Shown piece after piece: positions 1 through 6,045 of a stretch of 9,464 bases of DNA. Numbering within the stretch: the first letter of the stretch is position 1; every line of letters begins with the position of its first letter. The DNA is from Holophagales bacterium (GTDB lineage: Bacteria; Acidobacteriota; Holophagae; Holophagales; Holophagaceae), in contig JAITFL010000081.1 in NCBI GenBank assembly GCA_031281385.1, positions 1-9,464 of the forward strand. The letters are read 5' to 3'. The position numbers were made by a program, and so were the translations under genes. The notes beneath the pieces are model-generated. The model saw only the letters and a list, made by a program, of their open reading frames with translations, was not told where the DNA came from and searched no databases.

Positions 1-795
1 CTGCGCGCTAGGCACGAAGGCGACAGCGTGGTAGTTGAGATCGAAGACGATGGCAAGGGGATTGACCCTGTCGTCATCAAGGCAAAAGCCGTTGAAAAAG
101 GCTTGCTCACTCAAGAAAGGGCAGACGTGCTCACCAACGATGAGATCATCAATCTCATCTTTGCCCCAGGCTTCAGCACCGCCGCCACAATAACCGACAT
201 CTCAGGCCGAGGCGTTGGAATGGACGTTGTCCGCTCCAATGTCCGCCGCCTCAATGGGAGCGTCTTGGTAACTAGCGTACCCGGCAAAGGTTCGCTCTTT
301 ACGCTCAAACTGCCTCTCACCTTGGCGATCATTGATGCCCTGTTGATGAAATCCAATGAGCGAATATTTGCCCTGCCAGGCGCATCGGTTGAGGAAACTC
401 TGCTGGTGACAAAGAAAGAACTCGCCTATCTGACTCGAAGAAAGGCCATCAACCTGCGCGGCGAAGTGCTTGGCATCTCCCTCCTGAGCGAATTGCTCAA
501 CCTAAAAGACAATAACCCACAAGATGAAGCCGAAGACGATGAAGCCGATGCAAAGCATCCCGCAAAGCAGCAGCTGTCCAGCATCCCAGTGGTCGTAGTT
601 TCGGCAGGGGGTCGCCGGATGGGCTTGGTCGTTGATGCCTTTGTCAAGAGGCAGGAAATGGTGATCAAACCTTTGGCGCCCTATTTGGCCAGCCTCCCCG
701 GCATCAGCGGTGCCAGCATCATGGGTGACGGCGGGGTGGTCTTGATACTCGACCCCGCAGAACTGATAACATTGGCGGTTCAGGTGGCATCATGA
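1..795 (+). CDS. cheA: Chemotaxis histidine kinase CheA, C-terminal part (5' end outside window)
   Basis: CheA autophosphorylates on its Hpt histidine and passes phosphate to CheY/CheB while docked to receptors. The frame is open from base 1, so only about 264 C-terminal residues are present; the Hpt, dimerisation and early ATPase parts lie upstream. Visible ATP-lid motifs of the HATPase_c domain are DDGKGID (about residues 16-22 of the fragment), the F-box-like GFSTA (57-61) and GRGVGMDVV (69-77), then GKGSLFTLKLPLTLAI at the end of the kinase core. From about residue 110 a CheW-like regulatory domain follows (P5), interrupted by an acidic stretch rich in D, E and A (about 175-190), and ending ILDPAELITLA. 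The order HATPase_c-CheW is diagnostic of CheA. The stop TGA overlaps the next start in ATGA, so it is in an operon with the CheW-CheZ gene. Confidence 0.96.
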   Translation: MRARHEGDSVVVEIEDDGKGIDPVVIKAKAVEKGLLTQERADVLTNDEIINLIFAPGFSTAATITDISGRGVGMDVVRSNVRRLNGSVLVTSVPGKGSLFTLKLPLTLAIIDALLMKSNERIFALPGASVEETLLVTKKELAYLTRRKAINLRGEVLGISLLSELLNLKDNNPQDEAEDDEADAKHPAKQQLSSIPVVVVSAGGRRMGLVVDAFVKRQEMVIKPLAPYLASLPGISGASIMGDGGVVLILDPAELITLAVQVAS

Positions 796-1757
796 GCGCA
801 ATAGGACAAGCCCCCACAGCAAAAGAAGGCGAAGCCGCGGCGGCCTCAGAGTCCTCCGTTAAACAATACATGTCCTTTGTTGTGGAGGGACATTCGTACG
901 CCATCCCCTTGTGCGACGTAGCCGAAATTACGCCCTATAGAGAGTTGAACCACATGCCGCACATGCCAAAAAATGTTGTCGGCCTGCTGGATCTGCGCGG
1001 CGTAGTGCTGCCTGTCATCACACTCAGGATGAGAATGGGCCTGCCTCTAAAGGAATCCCACGCAGGCGACATGATACTGCTGTTGGCCCACCAGAACTCC
1101 CGAATCGGAGTCCTTGTGGACCAGGTGGAGTCAGTCATCACGGCCACCGAAGAGCAGCACGGCCAAATAAGCCCCCTGCTCGAAGGCGACAACGGAAAAT
1201 GGATCAATGCAATCTTGCTTCTCGGCGAAAAGGGCGAAAGAGTGATATTGGTGCTGGAGCCTTCCGCGCTGCTCCAAATGCCCCCCGAAGAAGACCCCCG
1301 CGACGATGGCTCAGGGACTGAACACGGCGGAGGAGTTGACACCAGCGAAATCGAAAGAAAGATGGACGAAGGGCTCCGCGAGCTGATAGCCATGGCTGGC
1401 ACTAGGGAAGACGGCAAGATCGTGCCAATTTTGGACGCAGTTATAGGACACAACGAATCAGAAGTGACCAAGGTACTCGACCGCGTGGAAAAAATGCTGT
1501 CCTCCACAGACTCCGCCGCCCTTGGAGTTTCAAAATTCAAACAGGAAGTTGCAATGTGCGGCATCAACGCATTCGATGGCGTCATCACCGAATTAGAGAA
1601 ATCCGTGCAAGGCCTGCAAACTACCATCTTTGAAGTCTTCGACCAGCTGCAGTTCCAAGACATAGTCAGGCAAAAACTGGAAAAAGTGCTCCACCACATC
1701 CTTGGCATGCAAGGCGTCATATCAGACGGGTTCACGTCCGGCCAAGCGGCCTCCTAG
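792..1757 (+). CDS. CheW-CheZ fusion: receptor-coupling domain joined to a CheZ-like CheY-P phosphatase domain
   Basis: The 321-residue product has two parts. Residues about 22-165 are a CheW domain: it starts KQYMSFVVEGHSYAIPLCDV, carries the typical VVGLLDLRGVVLPVI core (62-76) and ends VILVLEPSALL. CheW bridges receptors and CheA. A polar linker (about 163-185, rich in P, E, D and G) leads to a largely helical C-terminal half. It contains FDQLQFQDIVRQKLEKVL (283-300), which matches the CheZ active-site helix: D290 and Q294 have the D-x-x-x-Q spacing of the catalytic Asp143 and Gln147 of E. coli CheZ. CheZ dephosphorylates CheY-P. The E. coli-type C-terminal CheY-binding tail (LLDSLGF-like) is not seen; the protein ends in a short G/S/A tail. 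The start overlaps the cheA stop in ATGA, with AGGTGG at 782-787. The CheW call is firm; the CheZ call rests on the motif and helical context. Confidence 0.88.
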   Translation: MSAIGQAPTAKEGEAAAASESSVKQYMSFVVEGHSYAIPLCDVAEITPYRELNHMPHMPKNVVGLLDLRGVVLPVITLRMRMGLPLKESHAGDMILLLAHQNSRIGVLVDQVESVITATEEQHGQISPLLEGDNGKWINAILLLGEKGERVILVLEPSALLQMPPEEDPRDDGSGTEHGGGVDTSEIERKMDEGLRELIAMAGTREDGKIVPILDAVIGHNESEVTKVLDRVEKMLSSTDSAALGVSKFKQEVAMCGINAFDGVITELEKSVQGLQTTIFEVFDQLQFQDIVRQKLEKVLHHILGMQGVISDGFTSGQAAS

Positions 1758-1790
1758 CAGCGTCACAGAGCATCCAAGAAGCCTTCCGAT

Positions 1791-1831
1791 AGAGCCAATT
1801 GCAAAATTGACGTTTTGCGGTTGGCTCTTTT
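1791..1831 (+). terminator. Rho-independent terminator after the cheA/cheW-cheZ operon
   Basis: AGAGCCAATTGCAAAA (1791-1806) pairs with TTTTGCGGTTGGCTCT (1813-1828) across the six-base loop TTGACG. The stem is continuous if two T-G (U-G) wobbles in the middle are allowed. It is followed by a short T tract (1828-1831). It lies 34 bases after the chemotaxis stop codon. The tail is short, so termination may be incomplete, and its last bases are part of the asnS -35 box. Confidence 0.75.
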
Positions 1832-1858
1832 GGCAGTGCCAGTGCGGCGGCATATAAT
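1830..1858 (+). promoter_or_regulatory. Sigma-70-type promoter of asnS
   Basis: TTGGCA (1830-1835) and a perfect TATAAT (1853-1858) are separated by exactly 17 bases. Predicted transcription start is near 1865, giving a leader of about 28 bases. That leader contains about three copies of the tetranucleotide TAGA/GATA (1865-1877) and the Shine-Dalgarno AGGAG (1883-1887), five bases before the GTG at 1893. The -35 box overlaps the T tail of the preceding terminator. Confidence 0.8.
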
Positions 1859-1892
1859 AGGAATTAGATAGATAGATCGAATAGGAGTGACA

Positions 1893-3191
1893 GTGGCTAG
1901 TGCTTTTGTTGATATTTGCGCCCTCAGGGGCCACATCGGCCAAGAGGCGCGGGTACGCGGCTGGGTGAGGAACGCCCGCACAAGCAAGACCCGTTTCATT
2001 GAACTGCGCGACGGCACAGGGTTCGTGCAGTGCGTCGTGACCGCTTCGGACTCCGACTCCGAAAGCTACGAACTCGCTGGCACCCTTGCCCAAGAGTGCG
2101 CGATTGAGATTTCTGGCCTAGTGCAGGCGCACCCAAAGACAGGTGAGCCTGAAATATTGGTCAGGTCGCTTTCGCTCATTGGCGGCAGCGCGGACTATCC
2201 CATCACACCAAAAGAGCATGGCACAGCCTTCTTGATGGAGAACCGCCACCTCTGGTTGCGCTCCAAGCGCCAATGGGCCATCCTCCGCGTCCGCCACTCC
2301 ATTGCAAAGGCGATACGCGACTTCTTTGACGGCGATGGGTTCACGCTCATAGACAGCCCCATCCTGACCCCCTCTTGCTGCGAGGGGGCCTCCACGCTGT
2401 TCGGCACCCCCTATTTCGACGAGGGCATGGCCTACCTTAGCCAGTCCGGCCAGCTCTACCTAGAGCCGGCCCTAGCCGCATTTGGCAAAGTGTACTGTTT
2501 CGGACCCACCTTCAGGGCCGAAAAGAGCAAGACCAGGAGACACCTGACCGAATTTTGGATGGTGGAGCCTGAAATCCCATTCGCCCACTTGGAAGACGTG
2601 ATGGTGCTTGGCGAGCGCATGATGAAGTTTATACTCCAGAGGGTGCTGGAATCCAAAAAAGAAGAACTGAAAATACTGGAGAGAGATTTGGCCCCGCTAG
2701 AATGTGCCCTGAACAACGAATACATCAGGATGACGTACACCGAGAGCGTTGAAAGGCTAAAAGGGCTTGGCAGCGACATAAAATGGGGCGAGGACTTTGG
2801 CAACGACGACGAGACCATATTAATGAATTCCTTGGATCGTCCATGCTGGGTACACCGCTTCCCCAAAGAGTTCAAAGCCTTCTACATGGAGCCAGACCCC
2901 AAAGACCCGCGCTTGGCCCTTGGCGCGGATCTGCTGGCCCCAGAGGGCTACGGCGAGATCATAGGCGGCGGCGAGCGCGCCTCCAGCCTCCAATACCTGC
3001 TGGATCAGATCGCCAAAGAGGGCCTAGACGAAAAGGACTATAAGTGGTACTTGGACGTGCGCCGCTACGGATCCGTACCCCACGCCGGCTTCGGTCTGGG
3101 CCTCGAAAGGGCGGTTGCCTGGATATGCAAGCTGCCGCACGTCCGCGAGACGGGGGCTTACCCAAGGATGATGGGCACGCTCTGGCCCTGA
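1893..3191 (+). CDS. asnS: Asparagine--tRNA ligase (class IIb AsnRS)
   Basis: This cytosolic enzyme charges tRNA-Asn with asparagine using ATP. The N-terminal OB-fold anticodon-binding domain covers about residues 13-98 (RVRGWVRNARTSKTRFIELRDG). The class II catalytic core follows: motif 1 around FFDGDGFTLIDSPILTP (144-160), motif 2 with FGPTFRAEKSKTRRHLTEFW (203-222), and motif 3 GFGLGLERAVAWI (399-411). EIIGGGER (355-362) and the ending YPRMMGTLWP fit AsnRS. There is no GAD insertion, which argues against a bacterial-type AspRS. At 432 residues it is close to normal AsnRS length. I chose GTG 1893 because AGGAG (1883-1887) is five bases upstream; an in-frame GTG at 1887 lies inside that ribosome site and would add only two residues. 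The gene is monocistronic and ends 15 bases from the convergent glycosylase gene. Confidence 0.96.
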   Translation: MASAFVDICALRGHIGQEARVRGWVRNARTSKTRFIELRDGTGFVQCVVTASDSDSESYELAGTLAQECAIEISGLVQAHPKTGEPEILVRSLSLIGGSADYPITPKEHGTAFLMENRHLWLRSKRQWAILRVRHSIAKAIRDFFDGDGFTLIDSPILTPSCCEGASTLFGTPYFDEGMAYLSQSGQLYLEPALAAFGKVYCFGPTFRAEKSKTRRHLTEFWMVEPEIPFAHLEDVMVLGERMMKFILQRVLESKKEELKILERDLAPLECALNNEYIRMTYTESVERLKGLGSDIKWGEDFGNDDETILMNSLDRPCWVHRFPKEFKAFYMEPDPKDPRLALGADLLAPEGYGEIIGGGERASSLQYLLDQIAKEGLDEKDYKWYLDVRRYGSVPHAGFGLGLERAVAWICKLPHVRETGAYPRMMGTLWP

Positions 3192-3206
3192 CGCCAAGAG
3201 AAGCAC

Positions 3207-3830
3207 TCACCCCTCATCCAGATACTTCCAAAGGCACCTAGCCACGACAGACCTCCAGGGCCTCCATGCTTCGGCTCTTGCGATCAATTCGGCGCGCTTG
3301 GGAGGCTCCGACACCCCAAAATAAAGCCCAAAGGCCCTTTTGATGGCGAAGTCATCTACGGGCCACACGTCAGGGCGACCCAAAGAAAAGATGAGCAGCA
3401 TTTCTACGGTCCAGCGCCCTATCCCGCGCACTTGGATCAGTCTTTCGATTATCTCTTCGTCACCCATCTTTCGCAGTTCTTTCCAGCTTGGCACCACGCC
3501 CGCCACCGCCTTTTCCGCCAAATCTCTTATTGACGCCGCTTTCGCCCTAGAGAGGCCGACTGAGCGCAGATCGTCCTCCCCTGTTTCCAATATGCCCTCC
3601 GCGTCTAAGCTGCCACCGCACATCGCCAGCAGCCGCGAAAATATAGCCGCAGCCGCCTTGCCGTTGAGCTGTTGGCTGGTTATGGACTGGGCCAGCGAAT
3701 AAAGGGGGGAAGGCTCCAGCGTCGGAGCAATGGAAATGCGCCACACTGCGTCCAAGAGCGGGCGCAATGCCTTGTCTTTTCGCAAGTGGGCGTACGCTTC
3801 GGAGAGTTCTCTCGAATAGTTTTTTGGCAT
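3207..3830 (-). CDS. AlkA/Mag1-type DNA-3-methyladenine glycosylase (HhH-GPD superfamily)
   Basis: Enzymes of this family remove alkylated purines such as 3-methyladenine and start base-excision repair. The 207-residue protein carries YSLAQSITSQQLNGKAA (44-60), typical of the HhH-GPD fold. It has a helix-hairpin-helix VRGIGRWTVEM (134-144) and WPVDDFAIKRAF (156-167). D160 corresponds to the catalytic Asp238 of AlkA, where the matching stretch is PDDYLIKQRF. The final segment AEAWRPWRSVVARCLWKYLDE is also typical of AlkA. It lacks the extra N-terminal domain of E. coli AlkA (282 residues) and resembles the short yeast-Mag1-like form. No four-Cys iron-sulfur cluster is seen, unlike EndoIII/MutY. 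It starts 23 bases after the yqgE stop on the same strand, so the two are probably cotranscribed. The ribosome site is weak. Confidence 0.9.
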   Translation of the reverse strand: MPKNYSRELSEAYAHLRKDKALRPLLDAVWRISIAPTLEPSPLYSLAQSITSQQLNGKAAAAIFSRLLAMCGGSLDAEGILETGEDDLRSVGLSRAKAASIRDLAEKAVAGVVPSWKELRKMGDEEIIERLIQVRGIGRWTVEMLLIFSLGRPDVWPVDDFAIKRAFGLYFGVSEPPKRAELIARAEAWRPWRSVVARCLWKYLDEG

Positions 3831-3853
3831 GCACTAGCTTCTTTCCTACGTTT

Positions 3854-4369
3854 CTACTCCTGCTCCATCAAGGCTTTGATCACTTTCTTCCAAAGCGTTG
3901 GAGCCTCGTCCACGAATAGCAGGTCGGGCTCTAGGCTTGCCCTTATCCAAGCCTGCTGTCTCAGTTCCGCCTCCAGTTGCCCAGGACCCCAGCCGGAATA
4001 GCCCAAAAAGAGCCTGTAACTGGATTCAGGGTCTTTCGCCAAGGACTCCAGCAAGTCCCGCCGATAGCTCACAAAATCGGTGAAGTCCAGCACAGTGTCG
4101 CCCTTGCCAGGCAGGCCGCCACGAACCAGCAGAGTGCCGCGCCCTGGCTCCACCGGCCCGCCATAAAATGCGGGGGCCTCTGGGGCGCCATTGTACTCAA
4201 TGCCCCCCTCTTCGCATATCTGGGCGACGAACACAGGAAGGGGCCTATTCAGCACGATGCCCATGGCCCCTGCCTCGCTGTGTTCCACCATAAGCACAAC
4301 AGTGTGCAAAAAATTTGGATCCAGCAGCAAAGGGCTGGCTACCAAAAGGCATGGGGCCACGCAATTCAT
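3854..4369 (-). CDS. yqgE: YqgE/AlgH family protein (UPF0301)
   Basis: The 171-residue protein matches the UPF0301/AlgH family, widespread in diderm bacteria and of undefined biochemical role; AlgH was first linked to alginate regulation in Pseudomonas. Landmarks are LLVASPLLLDPNFLHTVVLM (8-27), GAMGIVLNRPL (34-44), FYGGPVEPGRGTLL (68-81) and LFLGYSGWGPGQLEAEL (120-136). The last gives the conserved GYSGWxxGQLExE signature. Length is close to the usual 185 or so. The start is the only ATG that keeps the conserved N-terminal strand. No Shine-Dalgarno precedes it and a TATAAT lies only six bases upstream, so the mRNA may be leaderless. It is the first gene of a two-gene unit with the downstream DNA glycosylase and is divergent from the membrane-protein gene at 4523. 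Confidence 0.95.
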   Translation of the reverse strand: MNCVAPCLLVASPLLLDPNFLHTVVLMVEHSEAGAMGIVLNRPLPVFVAQICEEGGIEYNGAPEAPAFYGGPVEPGRGTLLVRGGLPGKGDTVLDFTDFVSYRRDLLESLAKDPESSYRLFLGYSGWGPGQLEAELRQQAWIRASLEPDLLFVDEAPTLWKKVIKALMEQE

Positions 4370-4375
4370 GCCACC

Positions 4376-4384
4376 ATTATAGCA
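4376..4384 (-). promoter_or_regulatory. Extended -10 promoter of yqgE, placed for leaderless transcription
   Basis: On the minus strand the sequence reads TGCTATAAT, a perfect -10 hexamer (4381-4376) with the TG extension. No good -35 box sits 16-18 bases upstream. Exactly six bases (GGTGGC) separate the hexamer from the ATG at 4369, which puts the expected +1 on the A of the start codon. An inverted repeat GCCTC-ccaga-GAGGC (4400-4414) lies where the -35 region would be and could be an operator. Confidence 0.65.
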
Positions 4385-4505
4385 ATTTTCGCTTGTGTTG
4401 CCTCCCAGAGAGGCTGGTTAAGAATCAAAAGTTAGGGGCTGGGGTAAGATCGGGCGGATGCCCGGAGATGGCTTCTATGAGCGCGAGGACGTTTTTCCTT
4501 GAATC

Positions 4506-4526
4506 TCATTTATCATGGATAAATGA
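4506..4526 (+). promoter_or_regulatory. Perfect 9-bp inverted repeat over the start codon, with a three-codon upstream ORF
   Basis: TCATTTATC (4506-4514) and GATAAATGA (4518-4526) are exact inverted repeats around ATG (4515-4517). The second arm contains the start codon (4523-4525) of the membrane-protein gene. The central ATG opens a tiny frame ATG-GAT-AAA-TGA whose stop overlaps the real start (ATGA). TATCAT (4511-4516) also resembles a -10 box six bases from the start. It may be a hairpin, an operator or part of a leaderless promoter; I cannot tell which. Confidence 0.5.
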
Positions 4527-5272
4527 AATCCAATTTCTTTGAGCCATTCAAGTGCTTTCCAAAATCCGCTGCACTCATGCTGGTGCATCCATCGTGGACT
4601 TTGGGACTGATGGCACTCACAGCCCTGTTGTCAATCGGCGCGTTGCTGATGGGAAGGCACCTTGGCCTGCCGGATCAATTGCAGCCAGACGACATAGATG
4701 GAGTGGTGAAACAGGGCATGCTGAACTTGGCCATGCTTTTCCCCTTGGAGCTTTACTTCCTGCCCCGATGGATCATTGCGACTGACGCGGGTCCGCTCGA
4801 TTCTGTTTATGCCCCAAAGACGAGTGATTCAAAAGACAACTGGAGGCAACTGTTTGAAGAGCGCTGGGGAAGGGCGTTCTTGGCTAGGCTAATGCTCGGC
4901 GTGGCGACTTCCATAGGTTTTTTCCTTTGCCTCGTTCCTGGCATTTTAGTCCTTATTTTCTTCGGTTGGACACCCTGGAGAGTCCTCCTGCGCGGAGAAC
5001 CCATCATCGCAGCCGCAAAGTCCTGCGCCAGAAGCATGGCCGTGCTTTGGCCACAAGTTTTGATGGTCGCAACTGCCATCATGCTGGTCGTCCTAGTGTT
5101 TAACGGCTTCGCCGCGACAGCCGCCAGTGCCATCGCGGGCGACTACGCGTCTTACGCCTCCACTGCGGCGGCGGCAGTGTCCATGGTTTGGATGAACGCC
5201 GCGCTGTTGGCGCTGTACCAATGGATGGAGAAATCAGTGTCTAGGGATCAGGGGTCAGGGGGCAAGGGCTAA
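4523..5272 (+). CDS. Unrecognised integral membrane protein, about five helices
   Basis: I do not recognise a characterised family. The 249-residue protein has hydrophobic segments at about 18-44, 65-85, 119-148, 173-201 and 216-236, separated by a short polar loop (45-62) and a hydrophilic, charged loop (86-118: KTSDSKDNWRQLFEERWGR). The segment LCLVPGILVLIFFGWTPWRV (135-154), followed by AAAKSCARSMAVLW, resembles the 'PGI ... P ... EA...S' pattern of poorly characterised membrane proteins such as the YciC/DUF975/GPDPase-membrane-domain group. That is only a weak likeness. No enzymatic domain or signal peptide is visible. The start is not supported by a Shine-Dalgarno and lies inside an inverted repeat. 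The last residues (SVSRDQGSGGKG) are encoded by DNA resembling a repeat at 5843-5881, so the native C-terminus may have been replaced. It lies between divergent yqgE and codirectional purE, which has its own promoter. Confidence 0.8.
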   Translation: MKSNFFEPFKCFPKSAALMLVHPSWTLGLMALTALLSIGALLMGRHLGLPDQLQPDDIDGVVKQGMLNLAMLFPLELYFLPRWIIATDAGPLDSVYAPKTSDSKDNWRQLFEERWGRAFLARLMLGVATSIGFFLCLVPGILVLIFFGWTPWRVLLRGEPIIAAAKSCARSMAVLWPQVLMVATAIMLVVLVFNGFAATAASAIAGDYASYASTAAAAVSMVWMNAALLALYQWMEKSVSRDQGSGGKG

Positions 5273-5293
5273 GAGGCTCGTTTGATTGCAACT

Positions 5294-5302
5294 TGGTATA
5301 AT
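5294..5302 (+). promoter_or_regulatory. Extended -10 promoter of purE
   Basis: TGGTATAAT is a perfect TATAAT (5297-5302) with the TG extension (5294-5295). No convincing -35 box is seen at 15-18 bases. Transcription should start near 5309, leaving a leader of about 32 bases with the Shine-Dalgarno AGGAG (5331-5335) five bases before the ATG. I see no PurR-like operator or purine riboswitch in this short leader. Confidence 0.7.
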
Positions 5303-5340
5303 ATCCTTTTTAGCCATCCATTCACAGAAGAGGAGTCACT

Positions 5341-5832
5341 ATGTCCAGCCCACTCGTCGGCGTCCTAATGGGTTCCAAGTCAGACTGGGAGACGATGAAG
5401 CACTGCGCCCAGACCTTGCAAGACTTGGGCATCCCCTTTGAGGCGCACGTGGCAAGCGCCCACCGCACCCCCGACAAGGTTGCCGACTTCTGCAAAGGGG
5501 CGGAGGCCAAGGGCATCAAGGTCATCATCGCCGCAGCCGGCGGTGCCGCCCATTTGGCCGGCGTGTGCGCCAGCAAGACTCACTTGCCCATATTGGGCAT
5601 ACCCATGAAAGGATGGGCTACAGAGGGCCTAGATTCGCTTCTAAGCACAGTCCAAATGCCCAGTGGCATACCAGTTGGTACCTTGGCCATCGGCAAGCCA
5701 GGGGCCATCAACGCCGCCCTGCTGGCCGTCTCCATCCTCGCACTGTCCGATGCAGCCATAAAGGAAAAATATCTGGCTTATCGCAAAGCCGCCACAGAAA
5801 AGGCGCTAAAAGACGATGATTTGGCACTGTAA
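5341..5832 (+). CDS. purE: N5-carboxyaminoimidazole ribonucleotide mutase PurE (class I)
   Basis: Class I PurE converts N5-CAIR to CAIR in de novo purine synthesis and normally works with the ATP-dependent PurK. The 163-residue length is typical. GSKSDWETM (11-19) forms the phosphate-binding loop. SAHRTPDK (39-46) holds the catalytic His (H41 here, His45 in E. coli). [12 protein letters not shown] (64-75) and the region to [15 protein letters not shown] (108-122) complete the active site of the octamer. The start follows AGGAG at ideal spacing. No purK lies beside it; the downstream DNA is a repeat element, so PurK must be encoded elsewhere if it is present. Class II PurE (direct CO2 use) cannot be fully excluded by motif alone, but the class I features fit better. 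Confidence 0.97.
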   Translation: MSSPLVGVLMGSKSDWETMKHCAQTLQDLGIPFEAHVASAHRTPDKVADFCKGAEAKGIKVIIAAAGGAAHLAGVCASKTHLPILGIPMKGWATEGLDSLLSTVQMPSGIPVGTLAIGKPGAINAALLAVSILALSDAAIKEKYLAYRKAATEKALKDDDLAL

Positions 5833-5914
5833 GAAATTGAGGCTAGGGAGTAGGTTGTAGGGGTTACTTCAGGGGGCGAGGATCAGAAGCCGCGCAATCG
5901 CGGCAATATGGATT

Positions 5915-5940
5915 CGGGCTGCGCCCGCGCCAGCTTTTTT
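5915..5940 (+). terminator. Possible terminator for purE inside the repeat element
   Basis: CGGGC-TGC-GCCCG (5915-5927) is a short strong hairpin. An alternative stem GCTG/CAGC (5918-5934) directly abuts six Ts (5935-5940). It lies about 85 bases after the purE stop. The stem touching the T run is only four base pairs, so this is a weak candidate. Confidence 0.35.
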
Positions 5941-5983
5941 GCCGATTGGACACGCAACGCTCAATCCGCAAATTGAATATCAT

Positions 5984-6000
5984 CGCGGCGAAGCCGCATC
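5984..6000 (-). repeat. Copy 1 of a 17-nt palindromic repeat
   Basis: On the minus strand this reads GATGCGGCTTCGCCGCG, identical to 9238-9254 on the plus strand. The core GCGGC-TTC-GCCGC is self-complementary and would fold as a hairpin. Confidence 0.7.
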
Positions 6001-6045
6001 AATACTTACCCTAGTCCCTTATCCCTACAACCTAACCTCTGGCCT

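Noticed and set aside
935..1735. 266-codon open frame on the minus strand opposite the CheW-CheZ gene
   Set aside because: It is an antisense shadow of a gene with two recognisable domains. Its serine-rich product resembles no protein I know, and it has no start signals.
1807..1858. TTGACG at 1807-1812 as the asnS -35 box
   Set aside because: It lies in the terminator loop, 40 bases from the TATAAT. TTGGCA at 1830-1835 has exact 17-base spacing.
1887..1892. GTG at 1887 as the asnS start
   Set aside because: It overlaps the AGGAG ribosome site, while GTG 1893 has correct spacing.
3192..3206. Bidirectional terminator between asnS and the glycosylase gene
   Set aside because: The 15-base gap has no inverted repeat or T tract.
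5282..5302. TTGATT (5282-5287) as -35 for purE
   Set aside because: Spacing to TATAAT is only nine bases. The extended -10 explains the promoter better.
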